Origin: Arthrobacter sp. SLBN-122
GTDB taxonomy: Bacteria; Actinomycetota; Actinomycetes; Actinomycetales; Micrococcaceae
Length of the DNA: 64,000 nt
Direction of reading: 5' to 3'
Assembly: GCF_006715165.1 (NCBI RefSeq)
Contig: NZ_VFMS01000001.1
Span: forward strand, 806,001-870,000
Position numbers and translations under genes: made by a program. Under the pieces are notes generated by a model. It was not told where the DNA came from. It was given only the letters and a program-made list of their open reading frames with translations, and ran no database searches. This document shows positions 33,642-42,009 of the stretch, in pieces. Every line of letters starts with the position of its first letter. Position 1 is the stretch's first letter.

Positions 33642-33710
33642 ACCGGACAGCAAAGTGATCTGTAACACAGCTCTCCCATCACCCTCCTCCCCCAATCCGA
33701 AGGCGTGTAG

Positions 33711-34625
33711 ATGATTCAGTTTCGATCGATGTTGGTAGCCGTCGCCGCAGTTTCCATGGCAAGCGTCCTTCTCGCCGGCTGCTCCAACCCGGAAATGACC
33801 AGCTCGGCCCAGTCTGGCGCTCCTAAATCCACCGGTTCCGCGGAGGCCGTCAAAGTCGACGACGCCGCCGCGGCAGCCCTCCCCAAAGAAGCCAAGGACA
33901 AGGGGACCCTGACCGTCACCATGAGCCAGAGCTCCCCGCCGCTGCACTTCATGGCCGCGGACGGAACCACCATTCAAGGTGTGGACCCTGAAATCGCCAT
34001 GGCCTTGGGGCAGACGCTCGGCCTGAAAACGGAGGTCAAGAGCGGCCCGTTCGACGGCATCATCCCCGGTATTGCTGCCGGCAAGTTCGACATGGCCGTA
34101 TCCCAGATGTCGCCCTCGACCGAACGCATGAAAGTGCTCGATTTCGTCGACTACTACCAGTCAGGCAGTGGCATTGGCGTGGCTCCCGGCAACCCGCAGC
34201 ATCTGACGCTGGACTCACTCTGCGGCAAGCGGGTGGGCGTGCTGAAGGGGTCCTTCCAGGACCTCAAGCGCCTCCCCGCCCTGTCCCAGGCCTGCACGGC
34301 CGCGGGCAATCCAGCCATTGAGGCCATGACCTACCCGGACATGCAGGCCCCCAACCTCGCGCTGACCGCCGGCCGGATCGATGCCGTCTACATCGACGGA
34401 CCCACCCTGGGCTACGCCATCAAGCAGGGCGGCCAGATCGAACTGCTGGGCGAGAAGGACGTCTCCCCGGTCAGCATCGGTTTCAAGAAGGGCGCCGGCC
34501 TGGAGAAGGCCGTCCAGCTCGGCATGGAGTCCCTTGCCAAGAGCGGGAAGTACAAGGAAATCCTCGACAAGTGGGGCGTGGGCAGCGGTGCAATCTCTGA
34601 CTTCGCCTTCAACAAGGCGCAGTAG
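33711..34625 (+). CDS. ABC transporter substrate-binding lipoprotein, polar amino-acid type
   Basis: 304 residues. The lipoprotein signal ends in ASVLLAGC (Cys24), followed by a Ser/Pro linker. The SBP family-3 fold begins near residue 65: KGTLTVTMSQSSPPLHFMAA, VQGVDPEIAMALGQTLGLK (offset by one residue from the true order), FDGIIPGIAAGKFDMAV and LDFVDYYQSGSGIGV. The second lobe includes LCGKRVGVLKGSFQ and GYAIKQGGQIELLGE. Family-3 proteins bind polar amino acids, opines or related small acids. It heads a three-gene uptake operon and lies next to an alpha-hydroxy-acid oxidase, so the ligand may be an amino or hydroxy acid. Confidence 0.87.
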   Translation: MIQFRSMLVAVAAVSMASVLLAGCSNPEMTSSAQSGAPKSTGSAEAVKVDDAAAAALPKEAKDKGTLTVTMSQSSPPLHFMAADGTTIQGVDPEIAMALGQTLGLKTEVKSGPFDGIIPGIAAGKFDMAVSQMSPSTERMKVLDFVDYYQSGSGIGVAPGNPQHLTLDSLCGKRVGVLKGSFQDLKRLPALSQACTAAGNPAIEAMTYPDMQAPNLALTAGRIDAVYIDGPTLGYAIKQGGQIELLGEKDVSPVSIGFKKGAGLEKAVQLGMESLAKSGKYKEILDKWGVGSGAISDFAFNKAQ

Positions 34626-34629
34626 CCAC

Positions 34630-35588
34630 ATGGCCAACACAGCCACGCAGACTGACGCCAAGGCATCAGCCGGGGACGGGCTGGACCGCCAGCTTCTCCA
34701 GGGCCGTCCCCACCAGCGCCACGGAGGGTTGTGGCTGACGGCGGCGATCGTCCTCTTCGCGATCTTCCTGGTCAGTTACTCCCTGATCACCAATCCGCGC
34801 TTCGAGTGGAACGTGGTGTTCGCATGGTTTGCCTCGGAAAGGCTCTTCACCGGCCTCCTCCGGACGCTGGGACTGACGGCGATCTCCATGGCCGTGGGAA
34901 TCGTCGTCGGCGTCCTGCTGGCGCTGGCCAGACTCGCGCCGAATGTCATCGTCGCCGGAACTGCCGCGTTCCTGGTCTGGCTATTCCGCGGGGTGCCGGT
35001 GTTCGTCCAACTCCTCTTCTGGGGTTTCATCGCCGCCATCTACCCACGGATTGCGGTGGGTGTGCCGTTCGGACCCGAGTTCTTCTCGGTGGACGCCAAC
35101 GTGCTCATCACACCGTTCATGGCGGCGATCCTGGGCTTGGGCCTGAATGAAGGCGCCTACATGTCGGAGATCGTCCGAGCCGGGCTCCTCAGCGTCAACC
35201 GCGGGCAGACGGAGGCGGCCACGGCCCTGGGCATGCGGCGGTTCGCCATCCTTTCCCGGATTGTGCTGCCGCAGGCGATGAAGATCATCATCCCGCCTAC
35301 GGGCAACCAGACCATCTCCATGCTGAAGACCACATCGCTGGTGAGCGTCCTGGCCTTCCCCGAGCTGCTCTACTCTGCGCAGCTGGTCTACAGCGCCAAC
35401 TTCAAGACCATTCCGCTGCTGATCGCTGCAAGCATGTGGTATCTGCTGGTCACCAGCATCCTGAGCCTGGGGCAGTACTTCATTGAACGGCACTTCAACC
35501 GGGGCGGAATCACCTCTGGGCGCAGCACCCGGCGGCCCCGCAAGCCCAAGGCCGTGAACTCCCCCACCCCACCACTGGAGGCCCGGCC

Positions 35589-35592
<4 letters not shown>
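34630..35592 (+). CDS. ABC transporter permease, amino-acid (HisM/GlnP) type
   Basis: 320 residues from ATG at 34630, four bases after the binding-protein stop; the frame is open further upstream but only as a shadow. About six helices. [20 protein letters not shown] is the usual start of the transmembrane domain, [17 protein letters not shown] follows, and the EAA loop reads [25 protein letters not shown], shown in part. Both N- and C-termini carry extra disordered segments compared with typical 220-residue permeases. With the ATPase it would form a homodimeric importer. The 3' end overlaps the ATPase start by four bases. Confidence 0.87.
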
Positions 35593-36353
<761 letters not shown>

Positions 36354-36376
36354 ACCTTCACATTGGAGCAGGACTC

Positions 36377-37552
36377 TTGAAAAACAAATGGATTGTCAGC
36401 GTTGAGGACTACCGCAAGGCCTCCCGCAAGCAGCTTCCGAAAATGATTTCGGACTATTTGGAGGGCGGCGCGCTGGACGAAACCACCATGCGCGCCAATG
36501 AAGACCGTTTCGATGCCCTGATGCTTCGCCAGCGGTCCATGGTGGACCTGCGGGGTCTGAACACGTCCACCACCGTGCTGGGCCATTCCCTGGCGATGCC
36601 CCTGATGGTGGCACCCATGGGAATGCTCACCATCTTCCACCCGGGTTCGGATCCTGCCGTCGCCAGGGCCGCGGTCAGGGCAGGGTCGATCTTCATCCAC
36701 AGCGCCTGGGCCGGCTGCTCACTCGAAGAGGTGGCCAAGGTGGCGCCGAACAATCTGTGGGCGCAGATCGCGTTCTGGAAGGATCCGGCGGAAACTGCCA
36801 GCTACATCAACCGGGCACGTGCTGTGGGGGTTGAGACGCTGGTGGTGGCAGGCGATGTGGGGTCTTCCAGCAAGCGGGAGCGGGACCTGCACCATGGCCT
36901 GTCCATGCCGCCGCGCCCGCCGGTCGCGGACTACTTCAATGCCGCCACCCGCCCCGTCTGGCTGTGGCGGTGGCTAACCGGCCGGAAGATGACGTACGGG
37001 AACTACCAGATCAACGGCCGCCCGCTGCGCATGGACGAGATGAACAACTGGATGGCGTCCAACAAGAACCCGGGCGCCAGCTGGGAGGACTTCGCCAGGC
37101 TGCGCTCCGAGTGGAAGGGGAACCTGGTGATCAAGGGCATCATGGACGCCGAGGACGCAGCCCGGGCGGTGGATGAGGGGGCGGACGGCATTTTCGTCTC
37201 CAACCACGGCGGCCGGCAGTTCGACTCCCAGCCCGCCACCATCGACGTGCTGCCGTCCATTGTTGAGGCAGTGGGCGGACGGGCGGAGATTTATCTCGAC
37301 GGCGGCGTGCGGCGTGGCCACGACATGGTCAAGGCAGTGGCGCTGGGCGCCAAAGCTGTACTTGCCGGACGTCCGTTCGCCTACGCCCTAGCCACTGGCG
37401 GGGAACCGGCGGTGGACCGGGTATTCGGCATCCTCCAGGAGGAGTTCAAGGGGGCCATGGGATTTGTCGGCAAGGCTTCGGTCGCCGACCTGAACAGCAG
37501 CATCTTCGCGAAGACGAGCCCAGCCTCCTTACCGGAGAGCCTGCTCGTCTAA
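36377..37552 (+). CDS. FMN-dependent alpha-hydroxy-acid oxidase/dehydrogenase
   Basis: 391 residues from TTG at 36377 (GGAG 8 bases upstream). A TIM-barrel FMN enzyme of the glycolate oxidase/L-lactate dehydrogenase/mandelate dehydrogenase family: VEDYRKASRKQLPKMISDYL at the N-terminus, PLMVAPMGMLTIFHPGSD, LVIKGIMDAEDA (the FMN Lys) and the catalytic signature VSNHGGRQFDSQPATID, then YLDGGVRRGHDMVKAVALGA for phosphate binding. It oxidises a 2-hydroxy acid to the 2-oxo acid. A 24-base gap from the ATPase gene suggests it is part of the same operon, linking uptake to oxidation. Substrate (glycolate, lactate or another acid) not assigned. Confidence 0.88.
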   Translation: MKNKWIVSVEDYRKASRKQLPKMISDYLEGGALDETTMRANEDRFDALMLRQRSMVDLRGLNTSTTVLGHSLAMPLMVAPMGMLTIFHPGSDPAVARAAVRAGSIFIHSAWAGCSLEEVAKVAPNNLWAQIAFWKDPAETASYINRARAVGVETLVVAGDVGSSSKRERDLHHGLSMPPRPPVADYFNAATRPVWLWRWLTGRKMTYGNYQINGRPLRMDEMNNWMASNKNPGASWEDFARLRSEWKGNLVIKGIMDAEDAARAVDEGADGIFVSNHGGRQFDSQPATIDVLPSIVEAVGGRAEIYLDGGVRRGHDMVKAVALGAKAVLAGRPFAYALATGGEPAVDRVFGILQEEFKGAMGFVGKASVADLNSSIFAKTSPASLPESLLV

Positions 37553-37565
37553 AACCGGCACGACA

Positions 37566-37599
37566 AACTGCCCGTCTCTCACCTGAGGGGCGGGCAGTT
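37566..37599 (+). terminator. Stem-loop after the FMN oxidase gene
   Basis: AACTGCCCG (37566-37574) and CGGGCAGTT (37591-37599) form a perfect 9-bp stem with a 16-base loop, 13 bases after the stop. No T-run follows, so termination strength is uncertain. Confidence 0.6.
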
Positions 37600-37640
37600 C
37601 GGCGTCCCGGATCCTTCTGAGGGGGAGTCGGAATCGTATG

Positions 37641-37669
37641 TTGCCTTAGCGTTTCCTATAGGATATGTT
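37641..37669 (+). promoter_or_regulatory. Probable promoter of the glycine riboswitch transcript
   Basis: TTGCCT (37641-37646) and TATGTT (37664-37669) are spaced by 17 bases. A perfect palindrome, TCCTATAGGA (37654-37663), lies between them and could bind a regulator. Transcription would begin about 25 bases before the first aptamer. Confidence 0.4.
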
Positions 37670-37701
37670 ACTCAGGTCACAACGAATTACCGCCCTTGAC
37701 G

Positions 37702-37891
37702 CATGGCGGGAGAGCTTTCCGGAACATCAACCCGCGGAAAGCGCCGTAGGAGCAAATCCTCCCCAGGAATCTCTCAGGCCCCGCACCGCCATGGTTAGGC
37801 AACTCTGGAAAGAGTCCCAGTTCAGCTGGATGACTCGCCGACGGTGCAACCGGAACCTGTTCCGGGAATCTCTCAGGCCAAAAAAACAGAG
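37702..37891 (+). promoter_or_regulatory. Tandem glycine riboswitch
   Basis: Two consecutive glycine aptamers. In aptamer 1, P1 pairs CATGGCGG (37702-37709) with CCGCCATG (37786-37793); the conserved core reads GGGAGAGC, then GCGCCGTAGGAGCAAA and GGAATCTCTCAGGCC. In aptamer 2, P1 pairs CTCTG (37803-37807) with CAGAG (37887-37891); its core has GCCGACGGTGCAA and GGGAATCTCTCAGGCC, followed by seven A residues. The short linker is typical of cooperative tandem glycine sensors. After it, GCGGGGAG and CTCCCCCGC (about 37890-37925) could form an expression-platform hairpin. It controls the downstream permease and amidase genes, presumably turning them on when glycine is plentiful. Confidence 0.92.
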
Positions 37892-37954
37892 CGGGGAGGA
37901 CACCCAACATATTCCGGCGCTCCCCCGCGCCCTCCACACCCTTGGAGATTCTCT

Positions 37955-39385
37955 ATGTCCACCACACCTGCCGGGACGGCATCACCTGGCATTGAACAGT
38001 TTGGGTACACCCAGGAACTGAAAAGGACACTCACCTTCAGTGACCTGATGATCTACGGATTGATCTTCATGGTCCCCATCGCCCCGTTCGCCATTTTCGG
38101 CGGCGTCTTCCACGACTCCGGCGGAATGGCCCCGCTTGCCTACATCGTGGCCCTCTTCGCCATGATGTTTTCGGCCAATTCGTATGCCCAGATGGCCCAG
38201 GCGTTCCCCATGTCGGGCTCCGTCTACACGTATGTCGGCCGTGGCATCGGAAAGCCGGTCGGCTTCGTGGCCGGCTGGATGATCCTGCTCGATTACCTCC
38301 TCATCCCCTGCCTGCTGTACTTAGCTGCAGCCATCGCCATGAACGGCATCATCCCCGACCTGCCCGTGTGGGTATGGCTGGTGGCCTTCGTCGTGCTGAA
38401 CACGGTGATCAACTACATGGGCATCCAGTTCACCGCCAAGGTCAACAAGATCATGCTGGTCCTGGAACTCGTGGTACTGGCCATCTTCCTGGTCGTCGGC
38501 CTTGTGGCTTTGGCCCAGGGCAAGGGCCGCGGTTTCAGCTTTGACGCCTTCTTCAACTCCAGCACCTTCTCGCTCCCGTTGCTCTTTGGCGCGGCGTCGA
38601 TCGCTGTACTGTCTTTCCTCGGCTTCGACGGGATTTCCACGCTGGCGGAGGAAAACAGCGGCAGCAGCAAGTCCCTGGGCCGGTCCATGATCGCCGCGCT
38701 TGCCATGGTGGGTGTGCTGTTCGTGGTCCAGACCTGGGTTGCTTCCATGCTCGTCGAGGACCCCGCAGGCCTCCTCGAGAACGGCGACCCCGCCGGAACC
38801 GCCTTCTATGAGGCGGCAGCCAACGCCGGTGGCCCCTTCATGTTCGTCCTCACTGCGGCGGCAACCGCCGTCGCTTGGGGCTTCGCCAACGCACTGGTGG
38901 CCCAGGCGGCCACGTCCCGCCTCCTGTTCGCGATGGCCCGGGACCGGCAGCTGCCCCGTTTCCTGAGCAAGATCAGCGCAAAGCACCGCGTCCCTGTCAA
39001 CGCAACCTTCGTCGTCGCGATCATCTCGCTGGTGCTCGGCATCTACCTCACCATCCTGCCCGACGGGCTGGTGGCCATCTCGGCACTGGTGAACTTCGGA
39101 GCGCTCACCGCCTTCCTGGTCCTCAATGTCGCAGTCATCTGGTGGTTCATCTTCAAGCTGAAGTCCCGCCGCTGGTTCGTCCACCTCGTCTTTCCCCTGG
39201 CGGGGGTCCTGATCCTGGCGTCGGTGATCTACAACGCGCGTACGGGTGCCCAGCTGCTCGGCCTGTTGTGGCTGGTGGTAGGGATCGCCGTCGCCGCAGT
39301 CCTGTACAAGACTGGGCGGATGGGCGGCAGGGAAGTACCGGTTACGACGGCGGCAGGGGAACCTGAAGCAGTGGAGGTCAAGTAG
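37955..39385 (+). CDS. APC-family amino-acid permease under glycine riboswitch control
   Basis: 476 residues from ATG at 37955 (GGAG 8 bases upstream). About 12 helices: LTFSDLMIYGLIFMVPIAPF at helix 1, SVYTYVGRGIGKPVGFVAGW at helix 3, ASIAVLSFLGFDGISTLAEE at helix 6, and AQAATSRLLFAMARDRQLPR at the helix 8-9 loop. This matches amino acid/polyamine/organocation permeases. Because the leader is a glycine sensor, glycine or a glycine-related amine is the likely cargo, either import for catabolism or efflux of excess. The acetamidase gene starts 2 bases after the stop, so they share the riboswitch. Confidence 0.85.
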   Translation: MSTTPAGTASPGIEQFGYTQELKRTLTFSDLMIYGLIFMVPIAPFAIFGGVFHDSGGMAPLAYIVALFAMMFSANSYAQMAQAFPMSGSVYTYVGRGIGKPVGFVAGWMILLDYLLIPCLLYLAAAIAMNGIIPDLPVWVWLVAFVVLNTVINYMGIQFTAKVNKIMLVLELVVLAIFLVVGLVALAQGKGRGFSFDAFFNSSTFSLPLLFGAASIAVLSFLGFDGISTLAEENSGSSKSLGRSMIAALAMVGVLFVVQTWVASMLVEDPAGLLENGDPAGTAFYEAAANAGGPFMFVLTAAATAVAWGFANALVAQAATSRLLFAMARDRQLPRFLSKISAKHRVPVNATFVVAIISLVLGIYLTILPDGLVAISALVNFGALTAFLVLNVAVIWWFIFKLKSRRWFVHLVFPLAGVLILASVIYNARTGAQLLGLLWLVVGIAVAAVLYKTGRMGGREVPVTTAAGEPEAVEVK

Positions 39386-39387
39386 AG

Positions 39388-40395
39388 ATGGTTGTTCACA
39401 AACTGGCACCACAGCCGGGCGAATACTCCTACGTGTTCGGCGGCCGGGAGCGGATGGTCAGCATCCGCCCGGGTGACATCGTGGAGGTCAGCACCGAGGA
39501 TTGCTTCGGCGGCCGGGTCACCTCCCCGGACCAGCTCCCCAGCGACGTGGTGCCCTTCAACGAGATGAACCCGGTCTCCGGTCCCATCGAGGTGGAGGGC
39601 GCGGAACCCGGCGACATGCTGGCAGTGCATTTCGTGTCGATCGTGCCGGCCAGGAAGTACGCCGTGTCCTGCGTACTCCCCCGGTTCGGCGCCCTGGCGG
39701 CCACCCATGAAACGGCGACGTTGAACGAGCCGCTGGAGGAGCGCGTCTGGTTCTACGACATTGACCTGGAGAGCTGGAGCGCCACGTTCCGGGCACGGAA
39801 CTCGGACTTCCGGCTGCAACTGCCGCTGGACCCGATGCACGGGACAGTAGGCGTGGCTCCCGCCGGTGGGGAGGTGCGCCTGGTCATGACGCCGTCCACG
39901 CACGGCGGGAACATGGACACTCCGGAAGCCCGCGCCGGCACCACGCTGTACCTGCCGGTCAACGTTGCGGGAGCCATGCTGTCCCTCGGCGACGGCCATG
40001 CCCGCCAGGGTGAGGGCGAAGTGTGCGGAACCGGCCTGGAATCGGCGATGAACTCGGTGATCGCAGTGGACCTGATCAAGGAGGGCGCCGCTGCCTGGCC
40101 GCGGCTGGAGAACGACGAGTACATCATGAGCACGGGGTCCACCCGCCCGCTTGAGGATGCGTACCGGATCAGCCAGAAGGACCTCATTGCGTGGACCTCG
40201 GACCTGACCGGCATGGACCTGCTGGACTCCTACCAGCTGGTCAGCCAGATGGGCCTGGCCCCGGCAGCGAATGTCTGCGACCCGAATTACACGATGGTGG
40301 CGAAGCTGCCCAAGTGGACGCTGCAGGGCGCCCAGGCGTACGGCGGCGCCCACAGCCGCCTGCGGAAGGCAGCTGAGGACTACAGGTCGCGGTAG
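39388..40395 (+). CDS. Acetamidase/formamidase family protein
   Basis: 335 residues. Family pattern: PGDIVEVSTEDCFGG, EVEGAEPGDMLAVHFV, LDPMHGTVGVAP, TPSTHGGNMDTPEARAGTTL and LSLGDGHARQGEGEVCGTGLE. These carry the metal-binding Asp/His residues and acidic pairs typical of FmdA/AmdA enzymes, which hydrolyse formamide or short amides to ammonia and the acid. It shares a transcript with the permease and is governed by the glycine riboswitch, an association that suggests the true substrate may be an amide derived from glycine or amine catabolism. A strong terminator follows 15 bases later. Confidence 0.87.
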   Translation: MVVHKLAPQPGEYSYVFGGRERMVSIRPGDIVEVSTEDCFGGRVTSPDQLPSDVVPFNEMNPVSGPIEVEGAEPGDMLAVHFVSIVPARKYAVSCVLPRFGALAATHETATLNEPLEERVWFYDIDLESWSATFRARNSDFRLQLPLDPMHGTVGVAPAGGEVRLVMTPSTHGGNMDTPEARAGTTLYLPVNVAGAMLSLGDGHARQGEGEVCGTGLESAMNSVIAVDLIKEGAAAWPRLENDEYIMSTGSTRPLEDAYRISQKDLIAWTSDLTGMDLLDSYQLVSQMGLAPAANVCDPNYTMVAKLPKWTLQGAQAYGGAHSRLRKAAEDYRSR

Positions 40396-40409
40396 CCGGT
40401 ATTACTGGA

Positions 40410-40452
40410 GGAGCGCTGCGGGCCTGGATTCAGGCGGGCAGCGCTCCTTTTT
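40410..40452 (+). terminator. Rho-independent terminator
   Basis: GGAGCGCTGC (40410-40419) pairs perfectly with GCAGCGCTCC (40438-40447), followed directly by TTTTT. It ends the riboswitch, permease and amidase transcript. Confidence 0.92.
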
Positions 40453-40797
40453 CGTCGGGCGGCAACACATATAAGCGCGGCCTGCGAAATCTGCGCCGAC
40501 CTTGATGCATTCTTGACCGAATCCGGGCACATCCTTGAGGTATTCCCGCCAAAGTGATGCGTGAAGGACGGGAGCGCATCCTTGATGCACCTGGGTACTG
40601 GGTCCCAGTCGACCGCGCCTGCGTCGGATCAAACCGATGGTCTCAGACGCCTGGCGGCGCTAAGCAATGGCGCCGCCAGGCAACCAATCCACCTTCCCCA
40701 GCAGGCCAGGGGCCTGCGGCGGAGGCACGGATCAGCGTCGATCCGAAAAAGCCGCCGGCCCCTCTAACTGTCGAGTAAGGCAGCGCTTGCGCGCCCG
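40453..40797. other. Gene-poor gap containing a perfect 12-bp hairpin
   Basis: No convincing gene. GCCTGGCGGCGC (40649-40660) pairs exactly with GCGCCGCCAGGC (40670-40681) around a 9-base loop TAAGCAATG. It is about 120 bases beyond the idi stop on the minus strand, without a T-run, so it could be a weak terminator or a remnant of a mobile repeat. Confidence 0.4.
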
Positions 40798-41346
40798 CTA
40801 CGAGCTGAACCGGTCCGGGTAGAGCAGCGGCAGCTGAAGGGTCAGCCATGGGCTGAAGGCCCAGGGCGTAGCGGCCACGGCGGCGGTGATCAGCGCCGGA
40901 TCGGTCCACTGCCACTCCACCACCTCGTCGGCACGGGGAGCCAGTGGGGAGGCGGCACGGGCGGTGAAGACCGGACAGATCTCGTTCTCCACCACGCCGG
41001 AGGCATCCACCGCCCGGTACCGGAAGTCCGGCACCTTCAGCTCCACATGGTCCAGGCGGAGACCCAGCTCGTACTCGCCGCGGCGCCGAACGGCGTCCTC
41101 AAGGTCCTCCCCAAGGCCGGGATGGCCGCAGAAGGAATTGGTCCAGACGCCGGGCCACGTCAGCTTGGACAGCGCACGGCGGGTAAGCAGGATGTGGCCC
41201 TCATCGTCATACACGTGGGCCGAGAAGGCCAGGTGCAGCGGTGTGGAGGTCGAGTGCACGGTGGCCTTGTCCTCAACGCCGATAGGTGTTCCGTCATCGG
41301 CGGCCAGCACCACCAGCTCTGCCTTACCGTTCAACTGCCCTCCCAC
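40798..41346 (-). CDS. idi: Isopentenyl-diphosphate delta-isomerase, type I
   Basis: 182 residues from GTG at 41346. Nudix-like fold: HLAFSAHVYDDEGHILLTRR, TNSFCGHPGLGEDLEDAVRR with the catalytic Cys, VVENEICPVFTARA with the catalytic Glu, and the C-terminal VEWQWTDPALI. It interconverts isopentenyl and dimethylallyl diphosphate using Mg and Zn. In Micrococcaceae idi often heads a C50 carotenoid cluster; here the only nearby trace is a possible N-terminal piece of a polyprenyl synthase on the opposite strand. The gene seems complete, with normal family length. Confidence 0.92.
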   Translation of the reverse strand: MGGQLNGKAELVVLAADDGTPIGVEDKATVHSTSTPLHLAFSAHVYDDEGHILLTRRALSKLTWPGVWTNSFCGHPGLGEDLEDAVRRRGEYELGLRLDHVELKVPDFRYRAVDASGVVENEICPVFTARAASPLAPRADEVVEWQWTDPALITAAVAATPWAFSPWLTLQLPLLYPDRFSS

Positions 41347-41369
41347 GGGTGCCCGTGTTTACTGTACCG

Positions 41370-41507
41370 ATGGATATGGGCAACAGGCTGCCACACACTG
41401 GCTACGTCCGCATGGTTGATGATGTCCTGGCATCCTTCTTCACCCGGGCCAAGAAGCGCGCCGGCGCCCTGCACCCCGAATACCCCCACCGGGTGGCAGC
41501 ACCATGA
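41370..41507 (+). pseudogene. Possible N-terminal remnant of a polyprenyl (GGPP) synthase
   Basis: 45 codons from ATG at 41370 reading MDMGNRLPHTGYVRMVDDVL and ASFFTRAKKRAGALHPEYPH, ending after RVAAP. The helix VDDVLASFFTRAKKRAGALH resembles the first helix of crtE-type geranylgeranyl diphosphate synthases, but the rest of the enzyme, including both Asp-rich motifs, is missing. The following ~150 bases show no continuation. This is suggested by resemblance and by idi next door and needs a search to confirm. Confidence 0.3.
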
Positions 41508-41661
41508 AGCTCACCAGCGGCGGGATTCCCAATATCGCCGGCCCCTACCGCAACCTCGCCGGGGCCAGGCCGGAAGCCACGACCGGGAGGTAGGCCGAAA
41601 GCGGGCCGGGAGCGGCAGGAAACAGAGGCACGACGGCGGCGCGCACCGAACCGGGAGAGCG

Positions 41662-41868
41662 CTAGTTAATGAGGTAAGAGCCCTCGGGCTCCGGCCGGTG
41701 CACCCGGTTCTTGGCCAACGGCAGGGCCGCGGCCAAGGCCTTGAGCCCTATGGCAGGAAGCAACACCGCAGCCGCCGTTACCGACAATGCGGTCAAGCCC
41801 ACCAGCTCCAGGGTTTCCCGCTTCGGCACGCGGCGGCGACGGCGTCCACCGTCCATGAGTTCCATCAT
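41662..41868 (-). CDS. Small single-helix membrane protein
   Basis: 68 residues: a basic N-terminus (MMELMDGGRRRRRVPKRETL), a hydrophobic stretch LVGLTALSVTAAAVLLPAIG, LKALAAALPLA, then a polar tail. It is probably membrane-anchored with the N-terminus inside. The ribosome site is weak. Unknown function; between idi and the EspI-like ATPase. Confidence 0.45.
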   Translation of the reverse strand: MMELMDGGRRRRRVPKRETLELVGLTALSVTAAAVLLPAIGLKALAAALPLAKNRVHRPEPEGSYLIN

Positions 41869-42009
41869 GCTGAAAGGCTAGGAGGCCGCAGGCCGGAACA
41901 CCCCCGTAGCGGCTACCTGTCTTTCCGGCGGGCACTACTGGGAGCGGAAGGCGCCGGCAGGGCGCGGACCGAGGCCCCGGAACGCACCAAAGCAGAGGGC
42001 AAGGAGACG

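Noticed and set aside
37844..37954. Extension of the permease into the riboswitch
   Set aside because: This stretch is the second glycine aptamer and expression platform; ATG 37955 has its own ribosome site.
38321..39412. 363-codon minus-strand frame opposite the APC permease
   Set aside because: Shadow frame dominated by Gln, Asp and His; no start signal or domain.
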